Source: Streptomyces fulvoviolaceus (GTDB lineage Bacteria; Actinomycetota; Actinomycetes; Streptomycetales; Streptomycetaceae). Taken from it: DNA of 64,000 nt. The translations under genes were made by a program, and so were the position numbers. This document shows positions 42,799 to 51,595 of this stretch, piece by piece (positions within the stretch are counted from its first letter, which is position 1; each line of letters begins with the position of its first letter). The notes beneath the pieces were generated by a model. The model searched no databases and was not told where the DNA came from. It worked only from the letters and a program-made list of their open reading frames with translations. The DNA is taken from the NCBI RefSeq assembly GCF_000718165.1, contig NZ_JOEY01000008.1:124001-188000 (forward strand), in the 5' to 3' direction.

Positions 42799-43305
42799 TC
42801 ACCGGCACATCTCCTCGAGCGCGGCGTGAGTGCCGAACATCCGGCTGTGGTACGTCAGGGGTCGGCCCAGTATCGCCTCGGCCGCCACGACCTCTCCCAG
42901 CACAATGACGTGATCACCGCCGTCGACCAGGTCGGCAACGGTGCACCCCAGGAATCCTCCGCAGCCCGGAAGGCGGGGTACGCCGACGTGCGGGTCCCAC
43001 GGGACTCCGGTGAACTTGTCAGCGCCCTTGCCGGCGAAGCGCAGTGCCCATGCGGACTGCTCGCTGCCGAGCACGTTGATACCGAACCGCCCGGTCTCGC
43101 GGACGAGGGCGAGGAGGTCGGAGCCGCGGTCCAGGGACACCAGTGCCATGGGCGGCGCCATCGACAGGGATGCGAACGCGCTGACGGTGGTGCCGTGCGG
43201 ACGGCCGTCCGCGGCAAGTGCGGTGACCACCGACACCGGGGTGCACACGCCTGCCATGACCTCACGGAACTCATCGACCAGACTGTGACGCGTACTGCTG
43301 TTCAT
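42799..43305 (-). CDS. Flavin reductase of a two-component monooxygenase
   Basis: A 168-residue FMN-binding split-barrel protein. It has REVMAGVCTPVSVVTALAAD, GTTVSAFASLSMAPPMALVS, the FGINVLGSEQ motif and a terminal YHSRMFGT, the standard HpaC-like reductase blocks. It supplies reduced FMN from NAD(P)H. It closes the operon that begins with a luciferase-type monooxygenase (46829-47893), which needs exactly such a supply. Confidence 0.92.
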   Translation of the reverse strand: MNSSTRHSLVDEFREVMAGVCTPVSVVTALAADGRPHGTTVSAFASLSMAPPMALVSLDRGSDLLALVRETGRFGINVLGSEQSAWALRFAGKGADKFTGVPWDPHVGVPRLPGCGGFLGCTVADLVDGGDHVIVLGEVVAAEAILGRPLTYHSRMFGTHAALEEMCR

Positions 43306-43372
43306 GAAGACTCCTTGACGTAACGGTGGCTCAATGCCGTGTCTCGCGCCGGATCGTGGTCCGACTCGGGTG

Positions 43373-44237
43373 TCACGCTCCGCCCGCATCGGGAAGGTTT
43401 TCGACGTGGTGGGGCGGCGGGGATGCCTCCGGCGACGACGCGAAGGCCGCGGCGAGGCGTTCCTGGCGGGCCTGCACCTGGGGGTACCACTCCGGGTGGG
43501 TGATGGCGTACAGCGAGCCGGTCCGCAGGGCGGCGACGGCGGCTGCACCTGCCTGATCGGGACTGATGAAGTGCAGGCCGCGCTCCGCCATCCGGTCGGT
43601 GATGTCGACGTCGACCAGAGCCTCGTCGCCGACACGTGGGCGGTTGCGCCGGCTCTCCTGAATCCGCGTGCGCACCGCGCCGGGGCACAGCACCGTCGCG
43701 CGCACGCCGGAGCCGGCGTCCCTGAGCTCGTCGGCCAGCACCTCGGTCATCGCGATCACCCCGGCTTTGGCGAGCGCGTATGCGCCCAGACCCGCAACTG
43801 GGGCGAGGCCGGCCATCGAGGCGGTGTTCATCAGCCGCCCGCCCTCCGGGTTGGCCTCCAGCAGGGGCAGGAACACGTGGACGCCGTGGACGACTCCGTA
43901 GAGGTTGACGTCGATCATCCAGCGCCAGTCGTCCATCGTCAGCCGGGCCACCGGAGCCATCGGGCCCACGCCGGCGTTGTTGCAAACCACGTCGACCCGG
44001 CCGAACCGCTCCATCGTCGCGGACGCCAGCCGTCGCACCGATGCCAGGTCGGTGACGTCCGTGGCCACGGCGATCCCCCCCGACCTCGGCAGCCGCCCTG
44101 GCCGCGGCGCTCTCCTCGATGTCGGCGATCACGACGGACGCGCCCTCGGCGGCCAGGCATCGGGCGATCCCCAGGCCGATCCCCGACGCCCCGCCCGTCA
44201 CCACAGCCACCTTGTCGGCGAAGCTCCATGCGCTCAT
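43373..44237 (-). pseudogene. SDR oxidoreductase with a frameshift in a run of seven G
   Basis: The N-terminal frame starts at ATG 44237 with the motif TGGASGIG and reads to SAAARAAAEVGG. The rest follows in another frame beginning IAVATDVTDLASVRR and has NNAGVGPMAP, MNTASMAGLA and YALAK. The switch lies at the seven-base G run (C7 at 44075-44081 on the plus strand). With six G the two parts join to EVGGIAVATDVTD, a normal SDR stretch, giving about 287 residues. All catalytic residues are otherwise intact. It may be a sequencing slip, a recent mutation or slippage-controlled expression. Coupled by overlap to the SDR gene upstream. Confidence 0.85.
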
Positions 44238-45082
44238 GGGAACGCCTTCCTTCCGGTACGTAGTGCAGGGTGGGCTTCCAGGGGCTCATCGGTGGACATC
44301 CACCGGACCTGCTGTCGTGCCATGTCCATCGCCTCGTCGGGCACGGGCAGCAGAAAGAACCGGCTCTCCCGTACTCCGTCGAGGACCACCTCCGCGACCT
44401 CGTCCGGATCCATCGCTTCGACGGCGAAGGGGCCGGCCCCGCCCGCGGTGTCGTGCGCGGGCTCCTGAAGCCGGGTCCGTGCCCTGGCCAGCATGCCGGT
44501 GCGTGTGAAGCCCGGCACCAGCACCGAGACCCCCACCCGGCCCTCGGTCAGTACCGAGAGTTCGTGGAACAGGTTCTGGGTCAGGCCCATGACCGCGTAC
44601 TTCGAAGCGGCGTAGGGGGCGAGCCCAAGGGGATGGCCGTTCAGGGAGGACATCGACGCCGTGTTGACGATGTGCGCGGACTCCTGTTCCAGCAGCAGGG
44701 GCAGGAACGCGCGCACTCCATGGATCACGCCGAACACGTTGACGTCGAAGGTGTGCCGCCAGGAGTCGAGAGGCAGCTCCTGGAACCGGCCACGCGCGCC
44801 TGCGACGCCCGCGTTGTTGACCACGAGATGCACACCGCCGTACGCCGCCACCGTGCGGGACGCGAGTGCCTCGACCGATGCGGGATCGGTCACGTCGGTG
44901 ACCACGCCCACGGTGTCGGCGCCGTTGTCGCGCAGGCGCGCACTCTCGCGTTCGAGGTCGTCCTGCGTGATGTCGGCGAGGACCACCTTCATGCCGGCCG
45001 CGGCGCACCGGCGTGCGATGGCCAGGCCGATCCCGTCGGCCGCCCCGGTGACCACGGCGACCTTGCCTTCCAGGTCCTTCAT
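44234..45082 (-). CDS. SDR-family oxidoreductase
   Basis: A 282-residue SDR. It has TGAADGIG near 13-20, VVNNAGVAGARG, the catalytic serine in NTASMSS, YAASK, and an extended C-terminal tail to RTGRKAFP that many cyclohexanol- or terpene-alcohol-type SDRs carry. The stop overlaps the next SDR start (ATGA) and the start overlaps the hydrolase stop. With a Baeyer-Villiger-type monooxygenase in the same operon, oxidation of a secondary alcohol to a ketone is the likely role (inference). Confidence 0.9.
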   Translation of the reverse strand: MKDLEGKVAVVTGAADGIGLAIARRCAAAGMKVVLADITQDDLERESARLRDNGADTVGVVTDVTDPASVEALASRTVAAYGGVHLVVNNAGVAGARGRFQELPLDSWRHTFDVNVFGVIHGVRAFLPLLLEQESAHIVNTASMSSLNGHPLGLAPYAASKYAVMGLTQNLFHELSVLTEGRVGVSVLVPGFTRTGMLARARTRLQEPAHDTAGGAGPFAVEAMDPDEVAEVVLDGVRESRFFLLPVPDEAMDMARQQVRWMSTDEPLEAHPALRTGRKAFP

Positions 45083-46818
45083 GTCGCTTCGCCTTCCGGA
45101 TGACGCGGGATGACGGGCAGGATCACGTGCGAGGGACGGGACGCGTCGTGGAAGACGGTCTGTTCGGCGACGACGAAGTCCGCGGCGGTGGCGGTCCCCG
45201 CAGGGGCGCCGTTGCCGGGATTGACGTCGTAGCAGGGGAAGTTCGAGCTCGCCACGTCGAGCCGGATGCGGTGGCCCGCCTTGAAGACCTGGCTGGTGGG
45301 CATCAGGTCGATCACGTAGCGGTACGGCCGCCCCGACCGTGTGTCGACCGCTGTTTCGGGTCCTTCCCGGAAACGGGCGCGCACGATGCCGTCGGTGACT
45401 CCCATCGCGCGTCCGTCGGGCCAGACGTCGACCAGGCGCGCCGTGAAGTCGGTGTCCGCCGCGGAGGTCGCGGCGTGGAGGACGACCCGCACCGGGCCGG
45501 TCACCTCGACGTCCTCGGTGAGTGGCGCGCCCGTGAACCGCAGGATGTCCGAGCGGTGGTCGAGTACGCGCTGGTCGCGTGGGCCCGGCAGGTAGCCGGT
45601 CCCGCCGTCGCTGCCTCCGGTCATCAAGGTGGCGCCTCCGACCGTCGGGACGGGATCGGCAGGGTCGTGCGCGAATCCGGAGGGGGCCGCGCCGGCGACC
45701 GGAGGGACCGGTGAGAGATCACCGGTCGGGTGCAGGTACCACGGTGTCCACGTGGTGCGGGCGAGAGGCCACTCGTCCTCGTGCCGCCAGACGTTGTCGC
45801 CCATGACGAAGAGGGTGACCGCGGGCCGTGCCGTCGTCTCCGGGCGGTCGAGCAGGTGCCGTGCGAGGAAGTCGATCTGCGTCCGCTCCAGGCCGGTCGC
45901 GACATCCGATGCGGCACGCCCGAACGACAGCTCGCCGAGGGCTCCGGTCCGGTCGGTGTGCGACCAGGGCCCCACGATCAGATGCTGCTCGGTGTCCGCC
46001 GCCGCTGCCATGGTGGTGAAGTTGTCGAGCGTCCCGTCGAGGAAGATGTCGAACCAGCCGCCGATGTGCAGAGCGGGCAGCCGGATGCGCTCACGCCGCC
46101 CGGCGTAGCCGAGTTCGGTCCAGTACGCGTCGCGTTGCTCGTGGTCGAGCCAGTCCTGCCATGCCGGGCGCAGTTCCTCCGCCATCGGCAGCTGCCGCAG
46201 CGGCAGGCCGGCGCGCGTCGCGCCGGATGCGGACAGGGCGGTGCGCAGGCGCGCCGCTTCGGCCCTGACGTCCTCGCCGGCATCCGCCGCGCGGGCGAGT
46301 TGCTGCCAGGACTTCAGGACGAACCAGTTGTGTACTTGCCCCAGTTGGACGGCGCCCTGCCGGTACGCGAGACCCCAGTGGTAGTCGGCCGGGGTGACGA
46401 CGGGCACGAGCGCACGCAGCGCGGGCGCGCCCGCCGCCGCGGCGGCGAACTGGGCCATTCCCGAGTACGAGGCACCCAGCATCCCGACCCGCCCGTCACA
46501 CCACGGCTGTGCCGCGCACCACGCGACGGTGTCGGCGCCGTCGTCGGCCTCGTGGGCGAACGGCACGAAGTCCCCGTCAGAGGTGCCTGTGCCGCGGCAC
46601 TGCTGCACGACCACCGCGATTCCGGCCTCGAGCAGGGGTGTGACGGGAACCTGGCGCATGAACGGTTCGCCGTAGGGGGTGCGGACGAGCAGAACCGGGA
46701 CGGGACCGTCCCCGTCCGGACGTTGGACGTCGGCCCGCAGCACGGTTCCGTCACGCATCGGGATCTGCTCGTCGTGGTCGAACCGGAAGGTGCGGGGGCG
46801 TCGGTCGAGCTTCGCCAT
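45079..46818 (-). CDS. CocE/NonD-family alpha/beta hydrolase
   Basis: A 579-residue serine esterase. The nucleophile lies in GMLGASYSGMAQ (S117), the acid/base region in HIGGWFDIFLDG and IVGPWSHTDRTG, and a C-terminal jelly-roll domain (about 370-575) ends in RLDVASSNFPCYDVNPGNG. This is the cocaine-esterase/X-Pro-peptidase-like architecture. ATG at 46818 is used because it aligns with the family start MRDGTVLRADV after 20 residues and lies 10 bases after the monooxygenase gene. It may hydrolyse the ester or lactone made by the monooxygenase. Confidence 0.9.
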   Translation of the reverse strand: MAKLDRRPRTFRFDHDEQIPMRDGTVLRADVQRPDGDGPVPVLLVRTPYGEPFMRQVPVTPLLEAGIAVVVQQCRGTGTSDGDFVPFAHEADDGADTVAWCAAQPWCDGRVGMLGASYSGMAQFAAAAAGAPALRALVPVVTPADYHWGLAYRQGAVQLGQVHNWFVLKSWQQLARAADAGEDVRAEAARLRTALSASGATRAGLPLRQLPMAEELRPAWQDWLDHEQRDAYWTELGYAGRRERIRLPALHIGGWFDIFLDGTLDNFTTMAAAADTEQHLIVGPWSHTDRTGALGELSFGRAASDVATGLERTQIDFLARHLLDRPETTARPAVTLFVMGDNVWRHEDEWPLARTTWTPWYLHPTGDLSPVPPVAGAAPSGFAHDPADPVPTVGGATLMTGGSDGGTGYLPGPRDQRVLDHRSDILRFTGAPLTEDVEVTGPVRVVLHAATSAADTDFTARLVDVWPDGRAMGVTDGIVRARFREGPETAVDTRSGRPYRYVIDLMPTSQVFKAGHRIRLDVASSNFPCYDVNPGNGAPAGTATAADFVVAEQTVFHDASRPSHVILPVIPRHPEGEAT

Positions 46819-46828
46819 CGCCGCCTCG

Positions 46829-47893
46829 TCAGTCGAGCTTCTTGGCGACCGGCAGGACTTCCCTGGCGAACAGTTCGAGGCTCGCCCGGGCCTGGTCCAG
46901 CGGCATCGCGCCATAGGACGGAGCGAGTTGAAGCTCGAAGCTCCCCATCACCTCGTGGATGTGGTGCAGCTTCTCGAGCACCTCGTCGGGGGTACCCACC
47001 AGGGCCGCGGCCGCGTATCGCGCTGCCGCGTTGTCCAGTCCGAACTCCCGCAGCTGCTTCGCCTGCTCGGCATGCCGCTGGTAGCCGGAGACGTTGTTGA
47101 AGTGATCGCCGGCCATGTCGTAGTGCTTGACGTTCGAGTAGAAGAAGCGGGTGATGTACTCCTTGGCGCGCTGCCGGGCCAGGTCCCCGTCCTCGTGGCA
47201 GTACAGGTTGAGGTTGATCGCGATGGGAGGCGCGTCGACGCCGTGGGCCGCGCTGTACTGCTCCCGGTACGCGGTGAAGTTGGCCATGCTGTCCTCGACC
47301 GGACGGGTCTGGAAGGCCAGCAGCCGGGCGCGGACCGCCACCGCGGAGGCCATCGAGTCCGGCGACCCGGCGACACAGTAGAGCCGGTCGGCGAACGACG
47401 CCTCGGGCCTGGGCCGCAACTCCACTTCGGGCTGAGGGTAGAAGGGCCCGTCCCCGGAGACCACACCCGACTCCAGAGCCGTCACGATCATGCCGGCCGC
47501 CTCGTCGAACCGGCCGCGTGATTCGCCCATGTCGACGCGGAAGGCCTCGTACTCCGTCCGTGCCAGGCCCCGCCCCATGCCGAACATCGCGCGGCCGTTC
47601 GACAGGATGTCGAGCACGATCATCTTCTCCGCGACCCGCAGCGGGTCATGCCAGGGCAGGATCACCGCCCCCGTGCCCAGCCGGACCCGCTCGGTCCTGG
47701 CGGCGACCCAGCTCAGGAACTGCGTGTTGTCGGGGCACATGCTGTAGCTGTCGAAGTGGTGCTCGACCGACCAGACCGCGTCGAAGTCGAGTTCCTCGGC
47801 CCGCACCGCCAGATCCGCCTCGGCGCGGAACATGTCCGCGTCCGAAAGGTTCTCGTGGAGGTTCCCGAATCCCAGGCTGATGCCTATTTGCAT
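46829..47893 (-). CDS. LLM-class (bacterial luciferase-like) flavin-dependent monooxygenase
   Basis: A 354-residue luciferase-fold protein. It has the N-terminal strand MQIGISLGFGN, EELDFDAVWSVEHHFDSYS, RVRLGTGAVILPWHDPLRVA and MFGMGRGLARTEYEAF, all family landmarks for FMN-binding members. With the flavin reductase at the other end of the operon it forms a two-component oxygenase. Type II Baeyer-Villiger or related oxidation of a carbonyl is likely given the SDR and esterase genes between them. First gene of the operon; a 13-base palindrome centred 93 bases before its start is shared with the ALDH operon at 50105. Confidence 0.9.
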   Translation of the reverse strand: MQIGISLGFGNLHENLSDADMFRAEADLAVRAEELDFDAVWSVEHHFDSYSMCPDNTQFLSWVAARTERVRLGTGAVILPWHDPLRVAEKMIVLDILSNGRAMFGMGRGLARTEYEAFRVDMGESRGRFDEAAGMIVTALESGVVSGDGPFYPQPEVELRPRPEASFADRLYCVAGSPDSMASAVAVRARLLAFQTRPVEDSMANFTAYREQYSAAHGVDAPPIAINLNLYCHEDGDLARQRAKEYITRFFYSNVKHYDMAGDHFNNVSGYQRHAEQAKQLREFGLDNAAARYAAAALVGTPDEVLEKLHHIHEVMGSFELQLAPSYGAMPLDQARASLELFAREVLPVAKKLD

Positions 47894-47979
47894 TGCGGCT
47901 TCCCTTCTCCGGCCCTGGCGCTGTCGCTCGGCGAGCTGCGCTGATTCGGACAGTAGGGCGCAGGAGAAGGGTGTTCGGG

Positions 47980-47992
47980 TCTCAATCTGAGA
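47980..47992. promoter_or_regulatory. 13-base palindrome, putative activator box upstream of the LLM operon
   Basis: TCTCA-ATC-TGAGA is a perfect palindrome with a three-base centre, between the activator stop (48034) and the LLM start (47893). The identical 13-mer in reverse orientation occurs at 50007-50019 before the ALDH operon. The position is right for an upstream activator site. Confidence 0.75.
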
Positions 47993-48033
47993 TCGCGCCG
48001 GACGCCGGGGAATTCGAAGCTTCGGAAAGGCCG

Positions 48034-49881
48034 CTATTCGTGGATGCCGAACTGTTTGATGCGGCGGTAAATGGTCGCCCGGGACAGACCGAGCACGGCG
48101 GCGGCCGCTTCCTTGTCCCCGGCGGCTTCCCGTATCGCCGTCACGATGGCATGACGCTCGAGTCGCTCCAGGCGCCCCAGGTGCCTGCGCGGGTCGCCGT
48201 CCAGCAGCTCCGCGGGCAGGTCGTCCAAGGTGATGTCCCCGGCGCGGGCGGGTACGGCGCCCTTGCCGGACCCGGCGTATGGATCCACGCGGTTGGCGAG
48301 GGCCGACGCGAGCACCTGCCGCAGTTGGCGGACATTGCCCGGCCAGCTGCTGCGCAGAAGCACGGCCATGGCGTCGGGCGTACAGCTCGGCAGCCCGGGT
48401 TCCGACGTCAGTTCGGCGATCAGGTCCGCGACCAGGCGGGGGATGTCCTCGACACGGTCGCGCAACGGTGGAACGTCGATGATCACAGGCAGCATTCCGA
48501 CGACCGGGGCGAGATCCTCGCGCGAGAGAATCCCTTCACCGGCGGTCACCCGGCAGTGTGCGGCGGCCGTGTCCAGCGCTCGGCGGAACGTCGCCACCAG
48601 TTCGGGTGCGAGTGAGTCGAGATGGCGAACCACCACGGTCGCGGCAGGGTCCACCAGCGCGGCCGTCAGCCGTCCCGCCCACTGTGACGGCTCCGCCGCG
48701 GAGCGTTCGGCATCGAGAACCGTGAAGTTCCGGGCCGGTGACGACCGTTCCGGCCCGGTGGCAAGTCGGGTCTTGCCGGAACCCTGCTCGCCGCGGAGCA
48801 GGACCGGCAGCCCGCTCCGCTCGGCCTGCTCGATACGGGCATGCAGGCGGTCCTCCGTGGTGGAACTCGTTTCCCGGTGCGCGGGTTTCCGCCGCGGACG
48901 GTCGGGACGACGTGTCACCACCTCCACGACGACTCCCCCGGCCGCGCCGCCGGGCGAAGCCACGGGGTGGCATACGGCACGCAGTTCTTCGTCCCCCGGC
49001 CCGGGACTCAGCTCGATCGTCCACTGCCGGCCATCGGCGACCGCGTCCAGGAGCCGGTGCCGCAACAGGTCCTGGTCGGTCCGAGCGAACATCCGGCGGG
49101 CGGCCGCGTTCGCGACGAACACCGTGCCGCCCAGGGCGAGGACCGGGCCGGTGGCACGCCGCGACACCCTGAGGAACGCGTCGAACAGGGCGCGTTCGGC
49201 GAGGGATCGGCCCAGACCCATCCGTTCCTCGATGGACCGCCCCAACTCCTCGGTGAAGGACAGCAGGAGCGGACTGGCGAACTCATAACGGCTGATCAGA
49301 CAGAGCAGACCCGACTCCCGCCGGGTCATGGGGTCGCGGAGCAGAACGCCGGTGGAGGTGATGTCGCGTTCGGCCTCCCTGAAGTGTTCGGTTCCCGACA
49401 CGACGAACGAGTCCTGAACCTCGTACGCCGTGCCCGCCCCGTTGGTCCCCATCTCCGCCTCACCGAAGACGGCGCCCGGGACGGCGCCACGTGCCTGGCT
49501 CCTGCGGACGTAGTCCCGGTCACCGATCGCGCTCAGCAGGCGGCACTCCCGGTCGAACAGCATGGCCCAGGAACCGGCCCCGTCCAGTTGGTCGGAGAGC
49601 CGGTCCAGTACCGGCCGGGCAGCCCGCAGCAACACGCCCTCGCCGTCGACGGGATCAAGCCGTGACACCTGGCTGGTCGTCATGTCGACGCCGCTGAGAA
49701 CGCTGCGTTTCCAGGACAGGAGGATCTCCGGCCGGACCTGAAGCGCCTGCCCGCCGGAGCCGTCGACGCTGGCGTTCCGCAGGAAGCGGCGCTTGGCCTC
49801 GCGTGTTCGCTGCCACCCCTCGGGGCCGAAGATCGGGGGCTCTGCCCGGCGTGGCAGTTGTCGTACCACCGCACACCTCAC
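48034..49881 (-). CDS. AcoR-type GAF-AAA-Fis transcriptional activator
   Basis: A 615-residue protein. An N-terminal GAF-type sensor (about 75-220) has FGEAEMGTNGAGTAYE, as in AcoR. A degenerate PAS-like segment and a compact AAA-like domain follow, with Walker A RGEQGSGKTRLA near 360 and the PPLRDRVEDIPRLV and WPGNVRQLRQV blocks. The Fis helix-turn-helix at the end is EAAAAVLGLSRATIYRRIKQ. The GAFTGA loop needed to contact sigma-54 is absent, as expected in actinomycetes, which lack sigma-54. It lies between two operons that each carry one copy of the same palindrome, so it probably activates both. GTG 49881 start; GTG 49869 is possible. Confidence 0.88.
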   Translation of the reverse strand: MRCAVVRQLPRRAEPPIFGPEGWQRTREAKRRFLRNASVDGSGGQALQVRPEILLSWKRSVLSGVDMTTSQVSRLDPVDGEGVLLRAARPVLDRLSDQLDGAGSWAMLFDRECRLLSAIGDRDYVRRSQARGAVPGAVFGEAEMGTNGAGTAYEVQDSFVVSGTEHFREAERDITSTGVLLRDPMTRRESGLLCLISRYEFASPLLLSFTEELGRSIEERMGLGRSLAERALFDAFLRVSRRATGPVLALGGTVFVANAAARRMFARTDQDLLRHRLLDAVADGRQWTIELSPGPGDEELRAVCHPVASPGGAAGGVVVEVVTRRPDRPRRKPAHRETSSTTEDRLHARIEQAERSGLPVLLRGEQGSGKTRLATGPERSSPARNFTVLDAERSAAEPSQWAGRLTAALVDPAATVVVRHLDSLAPELVATFRRALDTAAAHCRVTAGEGILSREDLAPVVGMLPVIIDVPPLRDRVEDIPRLVADLIAELTSEPGLPSCTPDAMAVLLRSSWPGNVRQLRQVLASALANRVDPYAGSGKGAVPARAGDITLDDLPAELLDGDPRRHLGRLERLERHAIVTAIREAAGDKEAAAAVLGLSRATIYRRIKQFGIHE

Positions 49882-50006
49882 TCACCGCGCGATTGTTTCA
49901 AGATGCCGCCGGTCAACAGCGGGAAACCACATCCCCATGTAATGCGAATTTCCATCAGATGACAACGGCCGTGCGGACACCTGCTCGGCCCCGGCGTTCC
50001 CCGCCG

Positions 50007-50019
50007 TCTCAGATTGAGA
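50007..50019. promoter_or_regulatory. 13-base palindrome, putative activator box upstream of the ALDH-carotenoid oxygenase operon
   Basis: TCTCA-GAT-TGAGA is the exact reverse complement of the box at 47980. It is centred 92 bases before the ALDH start and 132 bases before the activator start, so it may also serve autoregulation. Confidence 0.75.
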
Positions 50020-50104
50020 AGCGATTCGGTCCCCTTCGCCTTCTACGGTGCGAATGGGCGCCGTGACCTGCGCCGCCCACTGCGCGAGGTGAAGGGACAA
50101 CCCA

Positions 50105-51595
50105 GTGCAGGACCACACTGATTTCTATGCGGCAGGTTCCTGGCAACCCAGCCAGAGCGGCACCACCGTGGAAGTGGTGAATCCGTACACGGAGCAGGTG
50201 CTCGGGACGGCGCCGGAGGCAGATGCGAAAGACGTCGACGCGGCGGTGGCGGCGGCCAGGGAGGCGTTCGACGACACCGGCTGGGCCGACTCCCCGGATG
50301 AGCGCGCCGACTGTCTGGACCGATTCGCGGACGTCCTCGACCGCCGGACCGACGAGATCACCCGGCTGATCAGCAGCGAGATGGGGATGCCCGTCTCGCT
50401 GTGCCGACAGGCCAACGTCCAGTACGCGACGAGCATGATCCGCTACTACGCCGGGCTGGCCCGCGACAGCCGGGATCCGGAGCACCGCGAGCGCCTCTTC
50501 GGCCCGGGCTCCGTAGCGGTGCACCACCGTCCGTACGGGGTCGCCGCGCTCCTCGCGCCGTGGAACTACCCGTTGGTCCTCACGGCCAACAAGCTGGCCC
50601 CGGCACTGGCCTCAGGATGCACCGCCGTGGTGAAGCCCGCGCCCGAGACCTCCCTGTCCGGGCTGCTCCTGGGCGAACTGGCGGACGAGGCCGGGCTGCC
50701 TCCCGGGACGGTGAACATCGTGACCGGAGGCGGCACCACCGGCGAACTGCTGGTCAGGCATCAGGACGTCGACACGGTGGCCTTCACCGGTTCGACGGCC
50801 ACCGGCCGCAGGATCGGGGCCATCTGCGGAGAGTCGCTCACCCCCTGCAGTCTGGAACTGGGGGGCAAGTCTGCCGCGATCGTGCTCCCCGACGCAGATC
50901 TCGACGAGGTCGTCGCGGCCCTCGCCTTCCTCTCCTTCGGCAACGCCGGGCAGACCTGCTTCGGGATGTCCCGGATCCTGGTGCACCGTTCGCGGTACGC
51001 CGAGCTGGTGGACCGGATGGCGGCGCTCGCGGACGGACAGACGCTCGGTGATCCGCTGGACGAGGCGACCACCGTCGGGCCGGTGGTCAGCGCCCGGCAG
51101 CGGGACAGCATCGAGGGCATGCTGAGCCGGGCCGTCACCGACGGCGCCCGGGTGGTGGCCGGCGGCGGTCGTCCCGGTACGCAGCACCGCGGCTACTTCG
51201 TGGCACCCACCGTCCTCGCGGACATCGACAACTCCTGGGAGATCGCCCAGCAGGAGGTCTTCGGCCCCGTGGTGGCCCTGATCCCCTGTGCGGGGGAGGC
51301 CGAGGCGGTCGCGCTCGCCAATGACTCGGCGTACGGGCTGGCGGGTTCGGTGTGGACCCGGGACCCGGGCCGGGGCGCACGGATCGCCGAGCGGGTGCAC
51401 ACCGGGACCTTCGGCATCAACGGCTACCTCCCCGATTTCGGCGCCCCGTTCGGAGGGGTGAAGGCCAGCGGATTCGGCCGGGACTACGGCCTCGAGGCGA
51501 TGGATGCCTATCGCTACGCCAAGACCGTCTTCCACCCCGCCGCACAAGAACACACGGCACACACAAGCACGGACACGAAGGAGACGCGGTCATGA
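50105..51595 (+). CDS. NAD(P)-dependent aldehyde dehydrogenase
   Basis: A 496-residue ALDH. It has APWNYPLVLTANKLAPALAS, FTGSTATGRRI, the general base in LELGGKSAA, the catalytic cysteine in NAGQTCFGMSR and GGVKASGFGRDYG at the C-terminus. GTG start. It is coupled by ATGA overlap to a carotenoid-oxygenase-type gene. Since those enzymes split C=C bonds into two carbonyls, this ALDH most simply oxidises the aldehyde released. Confidence 0.92.
   Translation: MQDHTDFYAAGSWQPSQSGTTVEVVNPYTEQVLGTAPEADAKDVDAAVAAAREAFDDTGWADSPDERADCLDRFADVLDRRTDEITRLISSEMGMPVSLCRQANVQYATSMIRYYAGLARDSRDPEHRERLFGPGSVAVHHRPYGVAALLAPWNYPLVLTANKLAPALASGCTAVVKPAPETSLSGLLLGELADEAGLPPGTVNIVTGGGTTGELLVRHQDVDTVAFTGSTATGRRIGAICGESLTPCSLELGGKSAAIVLPDADLDEVVAALAFLSFGNAGQTCFGMSRILVHRSRYAELVDRMAALADGQTLGDPLDEATTVGPVVSARQRDSIEGMLSRAVTDGARVVAGGGRPGTQHRGYFVAPTVLADIDNSWEIAQQEVFGPVVALIPCAGEAEAVALANDSAYGLAGSVWTRDPGRGARIAERVHTGTFGINGYLPDFGAPFGGVKASGFGRDYGLEAMDAYRYAKTVFHPAAQEHTAHTSTDTKETRS

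Noticed and set aside
48034..49881. Sigma-54-dependent regulator
   Set aside because: The GAFTGA loop is missing and the organism type lacks sigma-54; no -24/-12 promoter was seen near its targets.
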